Source: Bacillota bacterium (GTDB taxonomy: Bacteria > Bacillota > Dethiobacteria > DTU022). From it: a stretch of DNA of 64,000 nt. Location: the NCBI GenBank assembly GCA_033549065.1, contig JAWSUE010000002.1, positions 62,001 through 126,000 on the forward strand, in the 5' to 3' direction. Shown here piece by piece: positions 7,931-17,576 of the stretch. Made by a program: the position numbers and the translations under genes. Position 1 is the stretch's first letter. Every line of letters begins with the position of its first letter. The notes below the pieces were generated by a model. That model made no database searches. It saw only the letters and a program-made list of their open reading frames with translations, and had not been told where the DNA came from.

Positions 7931-9553
7931 ATGTCCGAAAGGCCCTGGCTGAAAAATTATCCGGTTCGTTGGAATCTAGATTATCCCGAAACATCCCTTT
8001 ATGATTACTTCATTCAATCAACAGTTGATTATCCTGACCTGATTGCCCTGGTTTTCTTCGGCAATGAGGTAACTTATAAGGAAGTGCACGAAAAAATTGA
8101 ACGCACTGCAGCTGCTCTGGTAAAAATGGGGGTAGAGAAAGGTGATCGGGTAGCTTTAATGCTGCCCAATTGTCCCGAGTATGTTTATGCTTTTTATGGT
8201 TGTATGAAAGTCGGTGCTGTTGTTGTCCAGGTTAACCCGCTCTACACTCCTTCAGAAGTTGAGTTTATTCTCAAAGATTCAGGATCAAAAGTATTTATTG
8301 GTGCCGATGCCGTTTTCCATTCATTCAGTGCTGTTCGCCATAAAGTTCATATAGAGCATGTAATTGCTACCCGGCTTTTATGGACCGATATTGAAGGTGA
8401 AGTAACCTGGTTTGATATTATGCTGGCCGCAAATGAACCGGAGGGTTCTGTTGTTCCAATAGATCCGCGGGAAGACCTCGCAGTATTTCAATATACCGGT
8501 GGAACCACCGGTTTTCCCAAGGCTGCCATGCTGACTCACTATAACCTGACCTGTAACGTGGTTCAGATCAAGGAATGGCTTAAAGAATGGATCGATCGCA
8601 AATATGGAAAAGGAGTTAAGCAGTACTTTGGCATTGCCATCCTGCCCTTTTTCCACTCATACGGGATGACCTGTGTAATGAATGTGGGTCTTACCCTGCC
8701 TGCCGGTCAGGTCCTGGTTCCCCGTTTTGATATCGATGCATTGCTGGAACTGATCAAGCAGTACAAACCGGCGCTGTTACCTGCTGTGCCAACAGTCTAT
8801 ATCGCTTTAGCCAACCACCCGGATGCTGAAAAATATAATCTCGATGCTATTGAAATATGCAACAGCGGTGCAGCTCCGATGCCCGTTGATATCATGGCTC
8901 GCTTTGAGGAACGGACAGGTTCAAAAATGCTTGAAGGTTACGGACTTTCTGAAGCCTCTCCGGTCACCCACTGCAATCCTCTGATCGGCAAACGGAAGCC
9001 GGGAAGCGTAGGTATGCCCTATCCGGATACAGATTGCAGGCTGGTTGATATAGAAACCGGGACAAAAGAGGTTGGCATGGGAGAAGAAGGGGAACTGGTC
9101 ATTAAAGGGCCGCAGGTGATGAAAGGTTACTGGAATCGTCCGGAAGAAACTGTTGACTCACTGCGGGACGGATGGTTATATACCGGGGATATTGCCCGGA
9201 TGGATGAAGACGGTTACTTTTATATCGTGGACCGCAAAAAAGATATGATAATCACCGGGGGTTATAATGTTTACCCCCGGGAGGTGGACGAAGTCCTTTT
9301 TGAAAACCCGAAAATTGCCGAAGCTGTTTCTGTGGGGCTTCCCGACGATTATCTCGGTGAAGTGATCAAAGCTTATGTTGTACTGCATGATGAAGAGGAA
9401 GCAACCGAAGAAGAAATTATTGAATTTTGCCGTCAGAAGCTGGCGAAATTTAAAGTTCCCCGGTCGGTGGAGTTCCGCAGTGAGCTCCCCAAAAGTGCCA
9501 TTGGGAAGATACTTCGCCGAAGCCTGGTTGAAGAGGAATTGAAGAAGAACTGA
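7931..9553 (+). CDS. Long-chain fatty-acid/acyl-CoA ligase (AMP-forming)
   Basis: This 540-residue member of the ANL adenylating superfamily has the P-loop-like YTGGTTGFPKAAMLTH (about residues 188-203), GYGLSEASPVTH, the TGDIARMDEDGYFYIVDRKKD hinge region, and a C-terminal PKSAIGKILRR carrying the adenylation lysine. It would activate a fatty or other carboxylic acid to its CoA thioester with ATP. The FadD-like subgroup is the best fit, but chain length cannot be read. ATG 7931 is preached by GAGGAG about 9 bases upstream, which is why I preferred it to an upstream in-frame start. It stands alone between the mobile element and lspA. Confidence 0.85.
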   Translation: MSERPWLKNYPVRWNLDYPETSLYDYFIQSTVDYPDLIALVFFGNEVTYKEVHEKIERTAAALVKMGVEKGDRVALMLPNCPEYVYAFYGCMKVGAVVVQVNPLYTPSEVEFILKDSGSKVFIGADAVFHSFSAVRHKVHIEHVIATRLLWTDIEGEVTWFDIMLAANEPEGSVVPIDPREDLAVFQYTGGTTGFPKAAMLTHYNLTCNVVQIKEWLKEWIDRKYGKGVKQYFGIAILPFFHSYGMTCVMNVGLTLPAGQVLVPRFDIDALLELIKQYKPALLPAVPTVYIALANHPDAEKYNLDAIEICNSGAAPMPVDIMARFEERTGSKMLEGYGLSEASPVTHCNPLIGKRKPGSVGMPYPDTDCRLVDIETGTKEVGMGEEGELVIKGPQVMKGYWNRPEETVDSLRDGWLYTGDIARMDEDGYFYIVDRKKDMIITGGYNVYPREVDEVLFENPKIAEAVSVGLPDDYLGEVIKAYVVLHDEEEATEEEIIEFCRQKLAKFKVPRSVEFRSELPKSAIGKILRRSLVEEELKKN

Positions 9554-9636
9554 TCCTGTTCTTATGTGCAGCCCTGTGTTAAAATATATAACGTTGGATT
9601 GGGATAATCTGTGCTCGTGAGTCCGGAGGGAAAATT

Positions 9637-10107
9637 TTGCGCCTATTCATTATAGCAGCGGTTATGGTTCTGTTCGATCAGTTTACAAAATATCTGATTA
9701 CTACTTACATGGAGATTGGCCAGTCGATCAAGATCATTGAAAACTTTTTATATATAACCTATGTCCGGAACCCCGGAGCAGCCTTTGGTATGTTTCCCTA
9801 CCAGACCGTGGTTTTTGTAATTATAACAATCATTGTGGTTCTCTTTATAATCTTCTATTACCGCGTACTGGCTGAAGATCATTTCTGGCTGCGGCTGGGT
9901 CTCGCCCTACAGCTCGGAGGGGCCCTGGGTAACCTGATTGACCGATTAAGGGAAGGCTATGTTATCGATTTCATCAACTTTACAATCTGGCCTCCTGTCT
10001 TCAATGTCGCCGATTCGGCGATCGTCATCGGCATCGGGATTTTTCTGATCGCTTTTTGGCGGGATAGTGCTTTAAAAGGTGAAAGGAGTGGGTCTGATGT
10101 ATCCTGA
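9637..10107 (+). CDS. lspA: Lipoprotein signal peptidase (signal peptidase II)
   Basis: LspA is the aspartyl protease of the cytoplasmic membrane that removes the signal peptide of diacylated prolipoproteins. The 156-residue protein has four hydrophobic segments and the two catalytic aspartate regions, NLIDRLREGYVIDFI and FNVADSAI, plus the NPGAAFG motif. The start is TTG with GGAGGG upstream. The end overlaps the start of lgt by 11 bases, so the two lipoprotein maturation genes are likely co-translated. Confidence 0.95.
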   Translation: MRLFIIAAVMVLFDQFTKYLITTYMEIGQSIKIIENFLYITYVRNPGAAFGMFPYQTVVFVIITIIVVLFIIFYYRVLAEDHFWLRLGLALQLGGALGNLIDRLREGYVIDFINFTIWPPVFNVADSAIVIGIGIFLIAFWRDSALKGERSGSDVS

Positions 10108-10870
10108 AATATTCCGCATAGGTAATTTTGCCATCCATTCTTACGGCCTGATGATTGCTATCGCCGTTTTGGTTGCCGCCATCGCTATTTACCGTGAAGC
10201 TCCAAGAGAAGGGATCAACCCCGATCATGTCCTGGAATCGGTTATAGCTTCAACTATAGTGGGACTCCTCGGCTCACGGATCCTCTATATACTCTTGAAC
10301 TGGGAATTCTACAGCGGAAGATTCTTCAGGTCTTTCTTTACCCAGTTTGAAGGGCTCTCATTTTACGGGGCCATGTTTGGAGGGGTTATTGCTCTATATT
10401 TCTGGAGTGCCTGGAGAAAGATCAATTTTTTAAAAATGGCTGACCTGCTCGCTCCTTACCTGGCCCTGGGCTATACCTTTGGCCGGATCGGCTGTTTTCT
10501 CAATGGCTGCTGCTACGGTAAAGAATCTACCCTGCCCTGGGCACTGCCGGTTAACATGGCCGATACTGTGCTTCGTCATCCGGTTCAACTCTATGCTGCC
10601 CTGGGTGGTATCATCATCTTTATCATATTAAAACTTCTGCGCCCCCGCAGACCTTTTGTCGGGTTTATTCTTATTGCCCTTTTTGCCCTCTACGGCCTGC
10701 TCAGATTTATAACCGAGTTTTTCCGCTATGGAATACCCGGCTGGTTAAACCTGACCACCGCACAGTGGTTCAGCCTCAGCCTGCTTTTTGCCTCACTGGC
10801 TGCAATCGTATTGATTAACTACCTGCAGCCGGCAGAACCGGTTAAAAAGAGAAAGGGTTCCCGGAGATGA
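10097..10870 (+). CDS. lgt: Prolipoprotein diacylglyceryl transferase
   Basis: Lgt transfers diacylglycerol from phosphatidylglycerol to the lipobox cysteine before LspA cleaves. The 257-residue protein is polytopic and contains the Lgt signature GRIGCFLNGCCYGK and a conserved YGLMIAIA segment near the N-terminus. ATG 10097 follows AAAGGAG by a good distance, which makes it better than an in-frame start at 10079. It overlaps lspA at its start and the pseudouridine synthase gene by four bases at its end. Confidence 0.95.
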   Translation: MYPEIFRIGNFAIHSYGLMIAIAVLVAAIAIYREAPREGINPDHVLESVIASTIVGLLGSRILYILLNWEFYSGRFFRSFFTQFEGLSFYGAMFGGVIALYFWSAWRKINFLKMADLLAPYLALGYTFGRIGCFLNGCCYGKESTLPWALPVNMADTVLRHPVQLYAALGGIIIFIILKLLRPRRPFVGFILIALFALYGLLRFITEFFRYGIPGWLNLTTAQWFSLSLLFASLAAIVLINYLQPAEPVKKRKGSRR

Positions 10871-11817
10871 CAAACGGTAGCGGTTCAGAAAAAATTTTCG
10901 TGGTGAGTGCTGAAGATGAAGGAGCCAGGCTTGATCTGTTCCTGGCCAACCTTGAAGATGGCCTTTCAAGAAACATGGTTCAGAAATTGGTCGATGATGG
11001 TCGGGTTAGAATAAACCAGGAGACCTGTTACGATAAGAATCACAGGATTAAAGGGGGAGAAGAAATTAGCCTTTTTATACCTCCACCCGGGGAAATCTCT
11101 GTCGGGCCGGAAGATATCCGGCTCGATATTATTTATGAGGACAGTGATCTGCTGGTCGTAAACAAACCGAGAGGAATGGTTGTTCATCCTGCTCCCGGGC
11201 ACCCGGGTGGAACCCTGGTCAACGCTCTCCTGAATCACTGTTCCGATTTATCGGGAATCGGTGGGATGATTCGACCGGGGATTATTCACCGGCTGGATAA
11301 AGATACATCAGGACTCTTGATCGTTGCCAAAAACGACCAGGCACACCGGTTGCTATCCGGTCAACTGAAATCAAGGACATTGCGCAGGGAGTATATCGCC
11401 CTGGTGGCTGGAAAAGTAATGCCTGCAGTGGGCAGGATAGAGGCACCCATCGGCCGACACCCGCATCACCGGAAAAAGATGGCTGTCATATCTGCCGGAA
11501 GGGAGGCGGTTACCCGTTATCGGGTCCTGAAGTATTACGGTCAGTACAGCCTGCTTCAGCTGAACCTTGAAACCGGCCGCACTCATCAGATCCGTGTCCA
11601 CCTGGCCCATCTCGGTTATCCCGTTATTGGAGATCCCACCTATTCAAAGCGGAGTTATGATGACCTGCCTTCCGGGCTTGCCGCTCCCCAGGCTTTACAT
11701 GCCCGTCGTATCAGGTTTATCCATCCTCGTAGCGGAGAAGAGATGGAGTTTTCCGCACCTCTTCCATCAGATTTCAGAAAAGGGTTGATCTGGCTCAGTA
11801 AAAAGTACCCATCCTGA
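10867..11817 (+). CDS. rluD: RluA/RluD-family 23S rRNA pseudouridine synthase
   Basis: The 316-residue protein has an N-terminal S4 domain (DLFLANLEDGLSRNMVQKLV) and the RluA catalytic motif HRLDKDTSGLLIVAK near residue 143, where the aspartate is the nucleophile. ETGRTHQIRVH is also present. It would isomerise uridines in helix 69 or nearby regions of 23S rRNA; the exact site cannot be told from sequence. Its position after lspA and lgt corresponds to Bacillus ylyB. The ATG overlaps the lgt stop. Confidence 0.9.
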   Translation: MTNGSGSEKIFVVSAEDEGARLDLFLANLEDGLSRNMVQKLVDDGRVRINQETCYDKNHRIKGGEEISLFIPPPGEISVGPEDIRLDIIYEDSDLLVVNKPRGMVVHPAPGHPGGTLVNALLNHCSDLSGIGGMIRPGIIHRLDKDTSGLLIVAKNDQAHRLLSGQLKSRTLRREYIALVAGKVMPAVGRIEAPIGRHPHHRKKMAVISAGREAVTRYRVLKYYGQYSLLQLNLETGRTHQIRVHLAHLGYPVIGDPTYSKRSYDDLPSGLAAPQALHARRIRFIHPRSGEEMEFSAPLPSDFRKGLIWLSKKYPS

Positions 11818-11840
11818 TCTGTGGTTATAAATTATTATTT

Positions 11841-13565
11841 TCAAAGTTTGAAGAGTGCTTGTAATTCTTCATTTCCTGGATTAACGGTAATTGTTTCAAA
11901 GTTTTCATAGAAGACAAAACCGGGTTTACCACCCGCCCGGCGCCTGACATGGCGGACTTCCGTGTAATCCACTGCAACTGCACTGCTTTCACGACCTTTA
12001 CTGAAATAAGCAGCCAAGAAAGCAGCCTCTTCCAGATCCTGCTGCGGTGGCGGAAAAGAAACCCCTTTTAAAACAACATGGCTACCCGGAAGTTGGCGCA
12101 CATGGAACCAGGTGTCTCTCCGGACAGCTGCCTTAAAGGTAATATAGTCATTCTGGCGGTTATTCCTTCCGACAAGGATAGAATTCCCCGATGAACTCTT
12201 GAATGTAAGCGGTTTGGGTAGTTCGTCACTCTTGCGCTTCCCTTTCTCTTTCTTTTTAAGGTATCCGGCTTCAATCAGCTCCTGAGTAATCTCGATAAGT
12301 GAGATTCCGGAACCATTTTCAATTGAATAAAGAAGGTTCAGGCAGTAATCAATTTCAGATTTTGTTTTATTCAGCTGTTTCCGGATCTGATCCCTGCTGT
12401 TCTTTGCTTTTCGGTACCGGTTAAAGTAATACCGGGCATTTGCGCCTGCGTTCTTTGCCGGATTCAGGGGAATAACAATCAGCTGATCGGGGTTATACAG
12501 ATCAGGCAGGGCAACACTCTCGGCCCCTTTTTCAACCCTGTCACCGTAAGCCAGCAGAAGTTCCCCATACTGGCGGAGTTCCGGCGCTTTTGCGGATGCT
12601 GCCAGTTCTTTATCCAATTCTCTTTTCTTATATTGAAGAGAAGAAAGCTTTCTATTCACTGCGCTGTTCAGGCTTTCCTTCAGCTGCTTTTCCCTTTCCT
12701 CTCTGATTTGGACACTATAAAATTGGTCCAGAAGTTCATTAACACTTTCAAAATACCTGGTGCCATCATTATTCAGGTGCATGAGCGGTACAGCGGCATA
12801 TATTCCAAATTCAGGGATAAGCACCGGTTGAACCTGCCCTGAATCCAGTTCGTTAAAAAGTTTTTGTGTCTCCCTGTAAAGGCTTTTCAATACTTCCGGC
12901 TGTTTCCTGTTGTCCCACTTAGAGCGGAAAACAAGTTCCCGGGCAATCAGGGGGCTGATTCCTTCAACAGCTGAATAAAGAGCTTTTTCAGGCTTGGAGA
13001 TTTCTTTCAGGATGTTCTCAAAATTTGATATAAACTCACTTTCCTCCATCCGGAGTGGGTCAAGCTTATCCTGACGCGGAACAGGGCGGTATTTTTCGCC
13101 GGGCATGATCGCTCTCAGGGGATTTTTCTCCCAGGAAGCGATCTTCATTGCTCCGAGTATTTCATCATTATTACCACCGACGAGAATTAAATTACTTCTC
13201 CTGCTCATTATTTCGGCGATAATCCTAACCGGCGGAAGGCCTTCGGGAGGATCGATCTCTATTTCCATGACCCTTTCCAGCGGTGGATTGCTGAAGGATG
13301 CAATCCGGCCTCCGATCAGATATTTACGCAATAGCATACAGAACGGTGAAGGTTGATTCTTCCTTTTTCCTGACTCGCCGGTAAGGTGAATACGGGCATA
13401 CTTTGATTCAATGGAGAAGAGCAGGTTCATCTGCCTGCCACGGTAATACAGGTGAAGTGCAATCTCCAGTGGAGATGGTTCGTAAACCTGCTGGATCAAA
13501 GCGCCTGTTGCTTCATCCTTAAGTTCATCGGTAACTACTTTCATGATCAGTGTATCGAATGACAT
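11841..13565 (-). CDS. rqcH: RqcH (NFACT family) ribosome quality-control factor
   Basis: About 574 residues. The N-terminal NFACT-N domain starts MSFDTLIMKVVTDEL, a helix-hairpin-helix region and a long charged coiled coil (about residues 290-440) follow, and the NFACT-R domain holds DTWFHVRQLPGSHVVLK. In Firmicutes RqcH binds stalled 50S-peptidyl-tRNA and adds C-terminal alanine tails to nascent chains; the older name is fibronectin-binding protein. The start at 13565 has GGGAG 11 bases upstream; another in-frame ATG lies 21 bases further up. The gene converges on the rluD end with a 23-base gap. Confidence 0.9.
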   Translation of the reverse strand: MSFDTLIMKVVTDELKDEATGALIQQVYEPSPLEIALHLYYRGRQMNLLFSIESKYARIHLTGESGKRKNQPSPFCMLLRKYLIGGRIASFSNPPLERVMEIEIDPPEGLPPVRIIAEIMSRRSNLILVGGNNDEILGAMKIASWEKNPLRAIMPGEKYRPVPRQDKLDPLRMEESEFISNFENILKEISKPEKALYSAVEGISPLIARELVFRSKWDNRKQPEVLKSLYRETQKLFNELDSGQVQPVLIPEFGIYAAVPLMHLNNDGTRYFESVNELLDQFYSVQIREEREKQLKESLNSAVNRKLSSLQYKKRELDKELAASAKAPELRQYGELLLAYGDRVEKGAESVALPDLYNPDQLIVIPLNPAKNAGANARYYFNRYRKAKNSRDQIRKQLNKTKSEIDYCLNLLYSIENGSGISLIEITQELIEAGYLKKKEKGKRKSDELPKPLTFKSSSGNSILVGRNNRQNDYITFKAAVRRDTWFHVRQLPGSHVVLKGVSFPPPQQDLEEAAFLAAYFSKGRESSAVAVDYTEVRHVRRRAGGKPGFVFYENFETITVNPGNEELQALFKL

Positions 13566-13710
13566 CTTTGAGTCAACTCCCGGCATAAAGTATAATTCTT
13601 ATTGATAAAGTTGGCAAATTTCCCGATTAATTGCACCTTGAGATTGCCTTGATTTGATGTTAAGATTAACCCAGCCCGACTATTGTAATTTTATTCAAAG
13701 GATGCTGACC

Positions 13711-14586
13711 ATGATAAACAGTATGACCGGTTACGGCCGGGGCAGCAGTACCCGGGATGGTTTTACATTTTCCGCTGAACTGCGCTCGGTGAATCATCGT
13801 TATGCCGATCTATCGATCAGGCTGCCCCGTGAGCTATATTTTCTTGAAGACGGGATCCGCCGCCTTCTATTGGAGTCGATTCGCCGGGGTAGGGTGGAGG
13901 TTAACCTTGTTCTGGATGAAATGCCGGCTGGAATGCGCCAGGTAAATGTAAACTATGATTTGGCCGAAGATTATTTCCAGTCACTGAAGAAGCTGACAGA
14001 CCGTCTTGGACTGGCGGAAGAAGTTAAGCTAAAGCATATTCTGCAAATGCCTGAGCTGTTCAAACCGGGTGGATTTTCGCTTACCGAAGAACAGGTGTGG
14101 CCTGCGGTTGGTGAAGCCTTGCATGCTGCCCTGGAGCATTTAATGGAGCAACGGCGCGTTGAAGGGGAAAATCTCTGCCGCGATTTGCTAAGGAGATGTG
14201 ATCATCTTGAAGAGATGGTCGGCACGGCAACTCTCCGGGCAGAAGAGGCGAAAGATGAATGTAGGAACCGGACAGAACAAAAATTAAAGGAACTGCTGAC
14301 TGGCCAATTTGAGGAAACACGACTGCTGATGGAATGTGCTATCCTGGTTGAACGGATGGGAATTGATGAAGAACTTGTCCGCCTGCAGAGCCATATCAAT
14401 GCTTTCCGAAAAGCTTTTGACAGTACTGAACCGGTGGGCCGGAAACTTGATTTCATTGCCCAGGAAATGTTTCGGGAAATCAACACAATAGGATCCAAAG
14501 CAGGAGACTATCAGCTGACAAACCTGGTAGTTGACTTGAAAGCGGAACTGGAAAAGATCAGGGAACAGATTCAAAACCTCGAGTAA
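13711..14586 (+). CDS. yicC: YicC/YloC family endoribonuclease
   Basis: The 291-residue protein begins INSMTGYGRG, the invariant YicC start, and ends with FIAQEMFREINTIGSKA and a coiled C-terminal helix, the DUF1732 part. The family includes endoribonucleases that act on RNA during stress and stationary phase. ATG 13711 is favoured over upstream in-frame starts because it matches the family N-terminus and has AAAGGA at a suitable distance. It leads the yicC-remA-gmk-rpoZ-coaBC unit typical of Firmicutes. Confidence 0.92.
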   Translation: MINSMTGYGRGSSTRDGFTFSAELRSVNHRYADLSIRLPRELYFLEDGIRRLLLESIRRGRVEVNLVLDEMPAGMRQVNVNYDLAEDYFQSLKKLTDRLGLAEEVKLKHILQMPELFKPGGFSLTEEQVWPAVGEALHAALEHLMEQRRVEGENLCRDLLRRCDHLEEMVGTATLRAEEAKDECRNRTEQKLKELLTGQFEETRLLMECAILVERMGIDEELVRLQSHINAFRKAFDSTEPVGRKLDFIAQEMFREINTIGSKAGDYQLTNLVVDLKAELEKIREQIQNLE

Positions 14587-14607
14587 ATACCATTGGGGGG
14601 TAGCTTG

Positions 14608-14880
14608 ATGGCCATAAAATTGATTAATATCGGATTCGGTAATATCGTGTCAGCAGGCAGAATTATTGCCATAGTAAGCCCCGAATCGGCGCCGATTAAG
14701 CGGGTGATCAGTGAAGCCAGGGATCGCGGCATGCTTATTGATGCCACTTACGGTCGCCGGACCAGGGCAGTTATAGTGATTGACAGCGGGCATATAATTC
14801 TTTCGGCGGTCCAACCAGAAACTGTTAAACATCGCCTGCAGAACAGGGAAAGCAGCAGCGAAGGCGAAGCGTCAGAATGA
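14608..14880 (+). CDS. remA: RemA (DUF370) extracellular-matrix regulator
   Basis: This 90-residue protein starts [31 protein letters not shown], abbreviated here by its key GFGNIV and SPESAPIKR motifs, which define DUF370. In Bacillus RemA is a DNA-binding activator of matrix and osmoprotection genes that forms ring-like oligomers. Start ATG 14608 follows a GGGGGG run; an upstream in-frame ATG is less likely. The placement between yicC and gmk is the conserved one. Confidence 0.9.
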   Translation: MAIKLINIGFGNIVSAGRIIAIVSPESAPIKRVISEARDRGMLIDATYGRRTRAVIVIDSGHIILSAVQPETVKHRLQNRESSSEGEASE

Positions 14881-14901
14881 TTTATATACAGGAGGGTATA
14901 A

Positions 14902-15504
14902 ATGACTGAAGGCATCCTGATTATTATTTCCGGGCCTTCGGGTGTGGGAAAGGGTACTGTCTGCCGGCAGCTGATGGAAATCAGGGAGAAGCTGAATCTT
15001 TCGATATCAACCACTACCCGCTCACCACGGCCCGGCGAGAAAGAGGGCAGGGAATATAACTTTACAGACATCAAGACTTTTAAAGAGATGATCAAAAACG
15101 GTGCATTTCTTGAGTGGGCCAATGTTCATGATCACTATTACGGAACCCGCCTTGACAGTGTAAATAAGGTGATATCAACAGGCGGTGATCTCATTTTGGA
15201 AATAGATGTACAGGGTGCAGCCCAGGTACGGAAGAAAACTCCTGGCTCAGTTTCAATATTTCTGGCGCCCCCCTCACTGGAAGCGCTGGAAAAGAGGATA
15301 ACCGGTCGTGGAACTGAAAACCAGGCCAGGATAAAACAGCGGCTGATAACCGCCCGCCGGGAGATGGAAGCCTTTAATCTATATGATTACGTGGTAGTTA
15401 ATGATACAGTTGAACAGGCAGCTGAATTGATCGGTTCGATCATTGATGCAGAAAAATGCAGAGTAACCAGGGGAGCCCGTCCACCGGGCTGGGGAGGTGA
15501 ATAG
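14902..15504 (+). CDS. gmk: Guanylate kinase
   Basis: The enzyme phosphorylates GMP to GDP with ATP. The P-loop is GPSGVGKGTV at residues 10-19, the GMP-binding region has STTTRSPRPGEKEGREYNF, and the lid and LEIDVQGA motif follow. At 200 residues it is a normal bacterial size. An AGGAGGG site precedes the ATG. The stop lies inside the ribosome-site region of rpoZ, which suggests coupled translation. Confidence 0.96.
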   Translation: MTEGILIIISGPSGVGKGTVCRQLMEIREKLNLSISTTTRSPRPGEKEGREYNFTDIKTFKEMIKNGAFLEWANVHDHYYGTRLDSVNKVISTGGDLILEIDVQGAAQVRKKTPGSVSIFLAPPSLEALEKRITGRGTENQARIKQRLITARREMEAFNLYDYVVVNDTVEQAAELIGSIIDAEKCRVTRGARPPGWGGE

Positions 15505-15505
15505 A

Positions 15506-15712
15506 GTGATTTATCCTTCGATTGATGATTTATTGAAGCATGTTGACAGTAAATATACCCTCGTTATAGAAGCGGCAAAGAGGGGCCGCCAGCTTCGGAA
15601 CGGAAGCAGAAAAACCATCGATACTGTCTATAGCAAAGATGTTACCACTGCTCTTTTCGAAATTGAAGCCGGAAATATCGAGTATGAAAGGATCCGTGAC
15701 GGTATAAAATAG
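15506..15712 (+). CDS. rpoZ: RNA polymerase omega subunit
   Basis: The small 68-residue protein has the omega signature YPSIDDLLKHVDSKYTLV and AAKRGRQL. Omega helps assemble RNA polymerase by folding beta-prime. GTG 15506 is chosen because GGGGAGGTGA lies eight bases upstream; an earlier in-frame GTG at 15497 is inside that ribosome site. Confidence 0.9.
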   Translation: MIYPSIDDLLKHVDSKYTLVIEAAKRGRQLRNGSRKTIDTVYSKDVTTALFEIEAGNIEYERIRDGIK

Positions 15713-15723
15713 GAGTGTTCAGG

Positions 15724-16902
15724 GTGAAAAAAGTTATTTTAGGTATAACCGGTGGAATTGCTGCATACAAAGCAGCAGAATTGGCCAGATTATTTATTCG
15801 CGGAGGCGCTGATGTTCAGGTTGTCATGTCTGAAGCAGCAGCACGCTTTGTTGCTCCCCTGACCTTTCAGACACTGACAAACCGCCCGGCTTTTGTCGAG
15901 ATGTATACCGAGCGGACCGGAGATAAAATCCGGCATATTGAACTGCTCGAAGATGCCGATGTAATGGTCATCGCCCCTGCCACGGCAAACACAATCGGCA
16001 AGATGGCCGCCGGACTGGCAGATAACCTGCTGACTACGCTTTACCTGGCTGCAGTATGCCCGGTTGTTGTTGTCCCTTCTATGAATGTAAATATGTATAA
16101 TCATCCGGCAGTCCAGGAAAGCATGGAAAAGCTGAAAAAATTCGGTTGTCATTTAATGGATCCCGATTCGGGAGAGCTGGCTTGTGGTGTATATGGTCAG
16201 GGTCGCATGCCAGAACCGCAGGATATCTATCACTATACCCGGATGATTCTCGGCTCCGGCGACTACAGGGGAGTCAAAACCCTTGTTACAGCCGGTCCGA
16301 CCAGGGAGCATTTCGACCCGGTCCGCTTTCTCAGCAATCCTTCGACCGGTTTAATGGGTTATGCAATTGCCCGTGCTCTGAGTGAAAGAGGTGCGGAAGT
16401 TATCCTCGTCAGCGGTCCGACCGAATTGAATACCCCGATCGGAGTTAATCGAATCAATATTACGACCGCGGAAGAAATGAAAAAAGTAGTGCTGCAAAAC
16501 TTCCCCGATTGCCGGTTGATAGTAAAGGCTGCAGCGGTTTCAGATTTTCGGCCGAAGGATACGGTAAAGCAGAAGGTAAAAAAAGGAGAAGCTCTTACCA
16601 CCCTGCATCTCGAAGCGAACCCCGATATACTCCTTGAACTGGGAAAGCAGAAAGGGGAGCACATCCTTGTTGGTTTTGCAGCTGAAACAGAAAATGCAGT
16701 TGATCATGCAAAGCAAAAACTTGCTGCCAAGAACCTGGATATGATCGTTGTAAATAACCTGACCGACCCAGGGGCAGGGTTTGCGGTGCCTACCAATAAA
16801 GTAACTATTATTGATCGGTATGGAAATGTGGAAGAACTACCGGTTATGGAAAAAGATAAACTGGCCCATCTGCTTCTGGACCGGATTGCTAAACTTTTAT
16901 AA
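15724..16902 (+). CDS. coaBC: Bifunctional phosphopantothenoylcysteine decarboxylase/synthetase
   Basis: CoaBC makes 4'-phosphopantetheine from phosphopantothenate, cysteine and CTP in coenzyme A synthesis. The N-terminal flavoprotein half (CoaC) shows GGIAAYKA and PSMNVNMYNHPA, and the C-terminal half (CoaB) shows TAGPTREHFDPVRFLSN and KAAAVSDFRPK. The predicted 392 residues are the normal length. GTG 15724 has AGGAG at eight bases; a GTG at 15715 overlaps that site. The gene's last bases overlap the convergent SpoIIM-like gene by six. Confidence 0.95.
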   Translation: MKKVILGITGGIAAYKAAELARLFIRGGADVQVVMSEAAARFVAPLTFQTLTNRPAFVEMYTERTGDKIRHIELLEDADVMVIAPATANTIGKMAAGLADNLLTTLYLAAVCPVVVVPSMNVNMYNHPAVQESMEKLKKFGCHLMDPDSGELACGVYGQGRMPEPQDIYHYTRMILGSGDYRGVKTLVTAGPTREHFDPVRFLSNPSTGLMGYAIARALSERGAEVILVSGPTELNTPIGVNRINITTAEEMKKVVLQNFPDCRLIVKAAAVSDFRPKDTVKQKVKKGEALTTLHLEANPDILLELGKQKGEHILVGFAAETENAVDHAKQKLAAKNLDMIVVNNLTDPGAGFAVPTNKVTIIDRYGNVEELPVMEKDKLAHLLLDRIAKLL

Positions 16903-17514
16903 CACCAAACCGAGCAGCTTTGCAGTGATGAAAACCTCGATAAAAGCAGCGAGTATTAAAAGTAAGACAATCAGTGGTAGAATTGAAATCGCCTCTTTCC
17001 AGATATAGCGGTAGCTCTGCATGCGGGTTTTCCCTGGCAGGGGAGAGGCTATGCAGTGATAACCGAACTTTAATCCTATTCCCGCACTGATAAAAAAGGC
17101 GAAGAGTTCGAATATGCCGTGAGGCAAAATCCCAAAACCGAGTATTGTCAGGAAAGGGATTCCTTCCTGGACGGAAAAAGCGATCATTGCCCCTACCAGG
17201 GCGCCGTTTACGCCCAGTGTAATCAGGGGGGATATGCCTGCTGCCACACCGAGCATGAGCATTTGGACCATGGAGATAAAATTGTTCATAAATATCAGCA
17301 GGGTGCTGATCAGGGGGCTTGCTCCGAGGATTATTGAAAATAATGCAACCATCTGCTCAAACTGACTTTCGATAGCCTGTTCAGTAAGTGGCTGAGCCTT
17401 ACCTGCTGTATAGTATAAAATGATAAAACAGGCAATAAAAATCGAAGCTGCCATGACAAACCAGCTACGGTTTTCCCTGATTACCTGTCTGACCGGGAAA
17501 AAAAGTGTAAACAT
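16897..17514 (-). CDS. SpoIIM/DUF95 family membrane protein
   Basis: This 205-residue protein is very hydrophobic with about five membrane segments and contains PHGIFEL near residue 132, a hallmark of the SpoIIM (DUF95) family. In Bacillus SpoIIM is part of the DMP peptidoglycan-remodelling complex during engulfment; many clostridial DUF95 proteins are not tested and may serve elsewhere. ATG 17514 is preferred to a GTG at 17523 because the latter sits directly against the purine-rich ribosome site. The gene is reversed between coaBC and priA, unlike its neighbours. Confidence 0.75.
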   Translation of the reverse strand: MFTLFFPVRQVIRENRSWFVMAASIFIACFIILYYTAGKAQPLTEQAIESQFEQMVALFSIILGASPLISTLLIFMNNFISMVQMLMLGVAAGISPLITLGVNGALVGAMIAFSVQEGIPFLTILGFGILPHGIFELFAFFISAGIGLKFGYHCIASPLPGKTRMQSYRYIWKEAISILPLIVLLLILAAFIEVFITAKLLGLVL

Positions 17515-17576
17515 GGACAACACGCTCTCTTCTTCGGTATTCTTATCTTATCAAAATAACTTAAAGGGGTAAATAG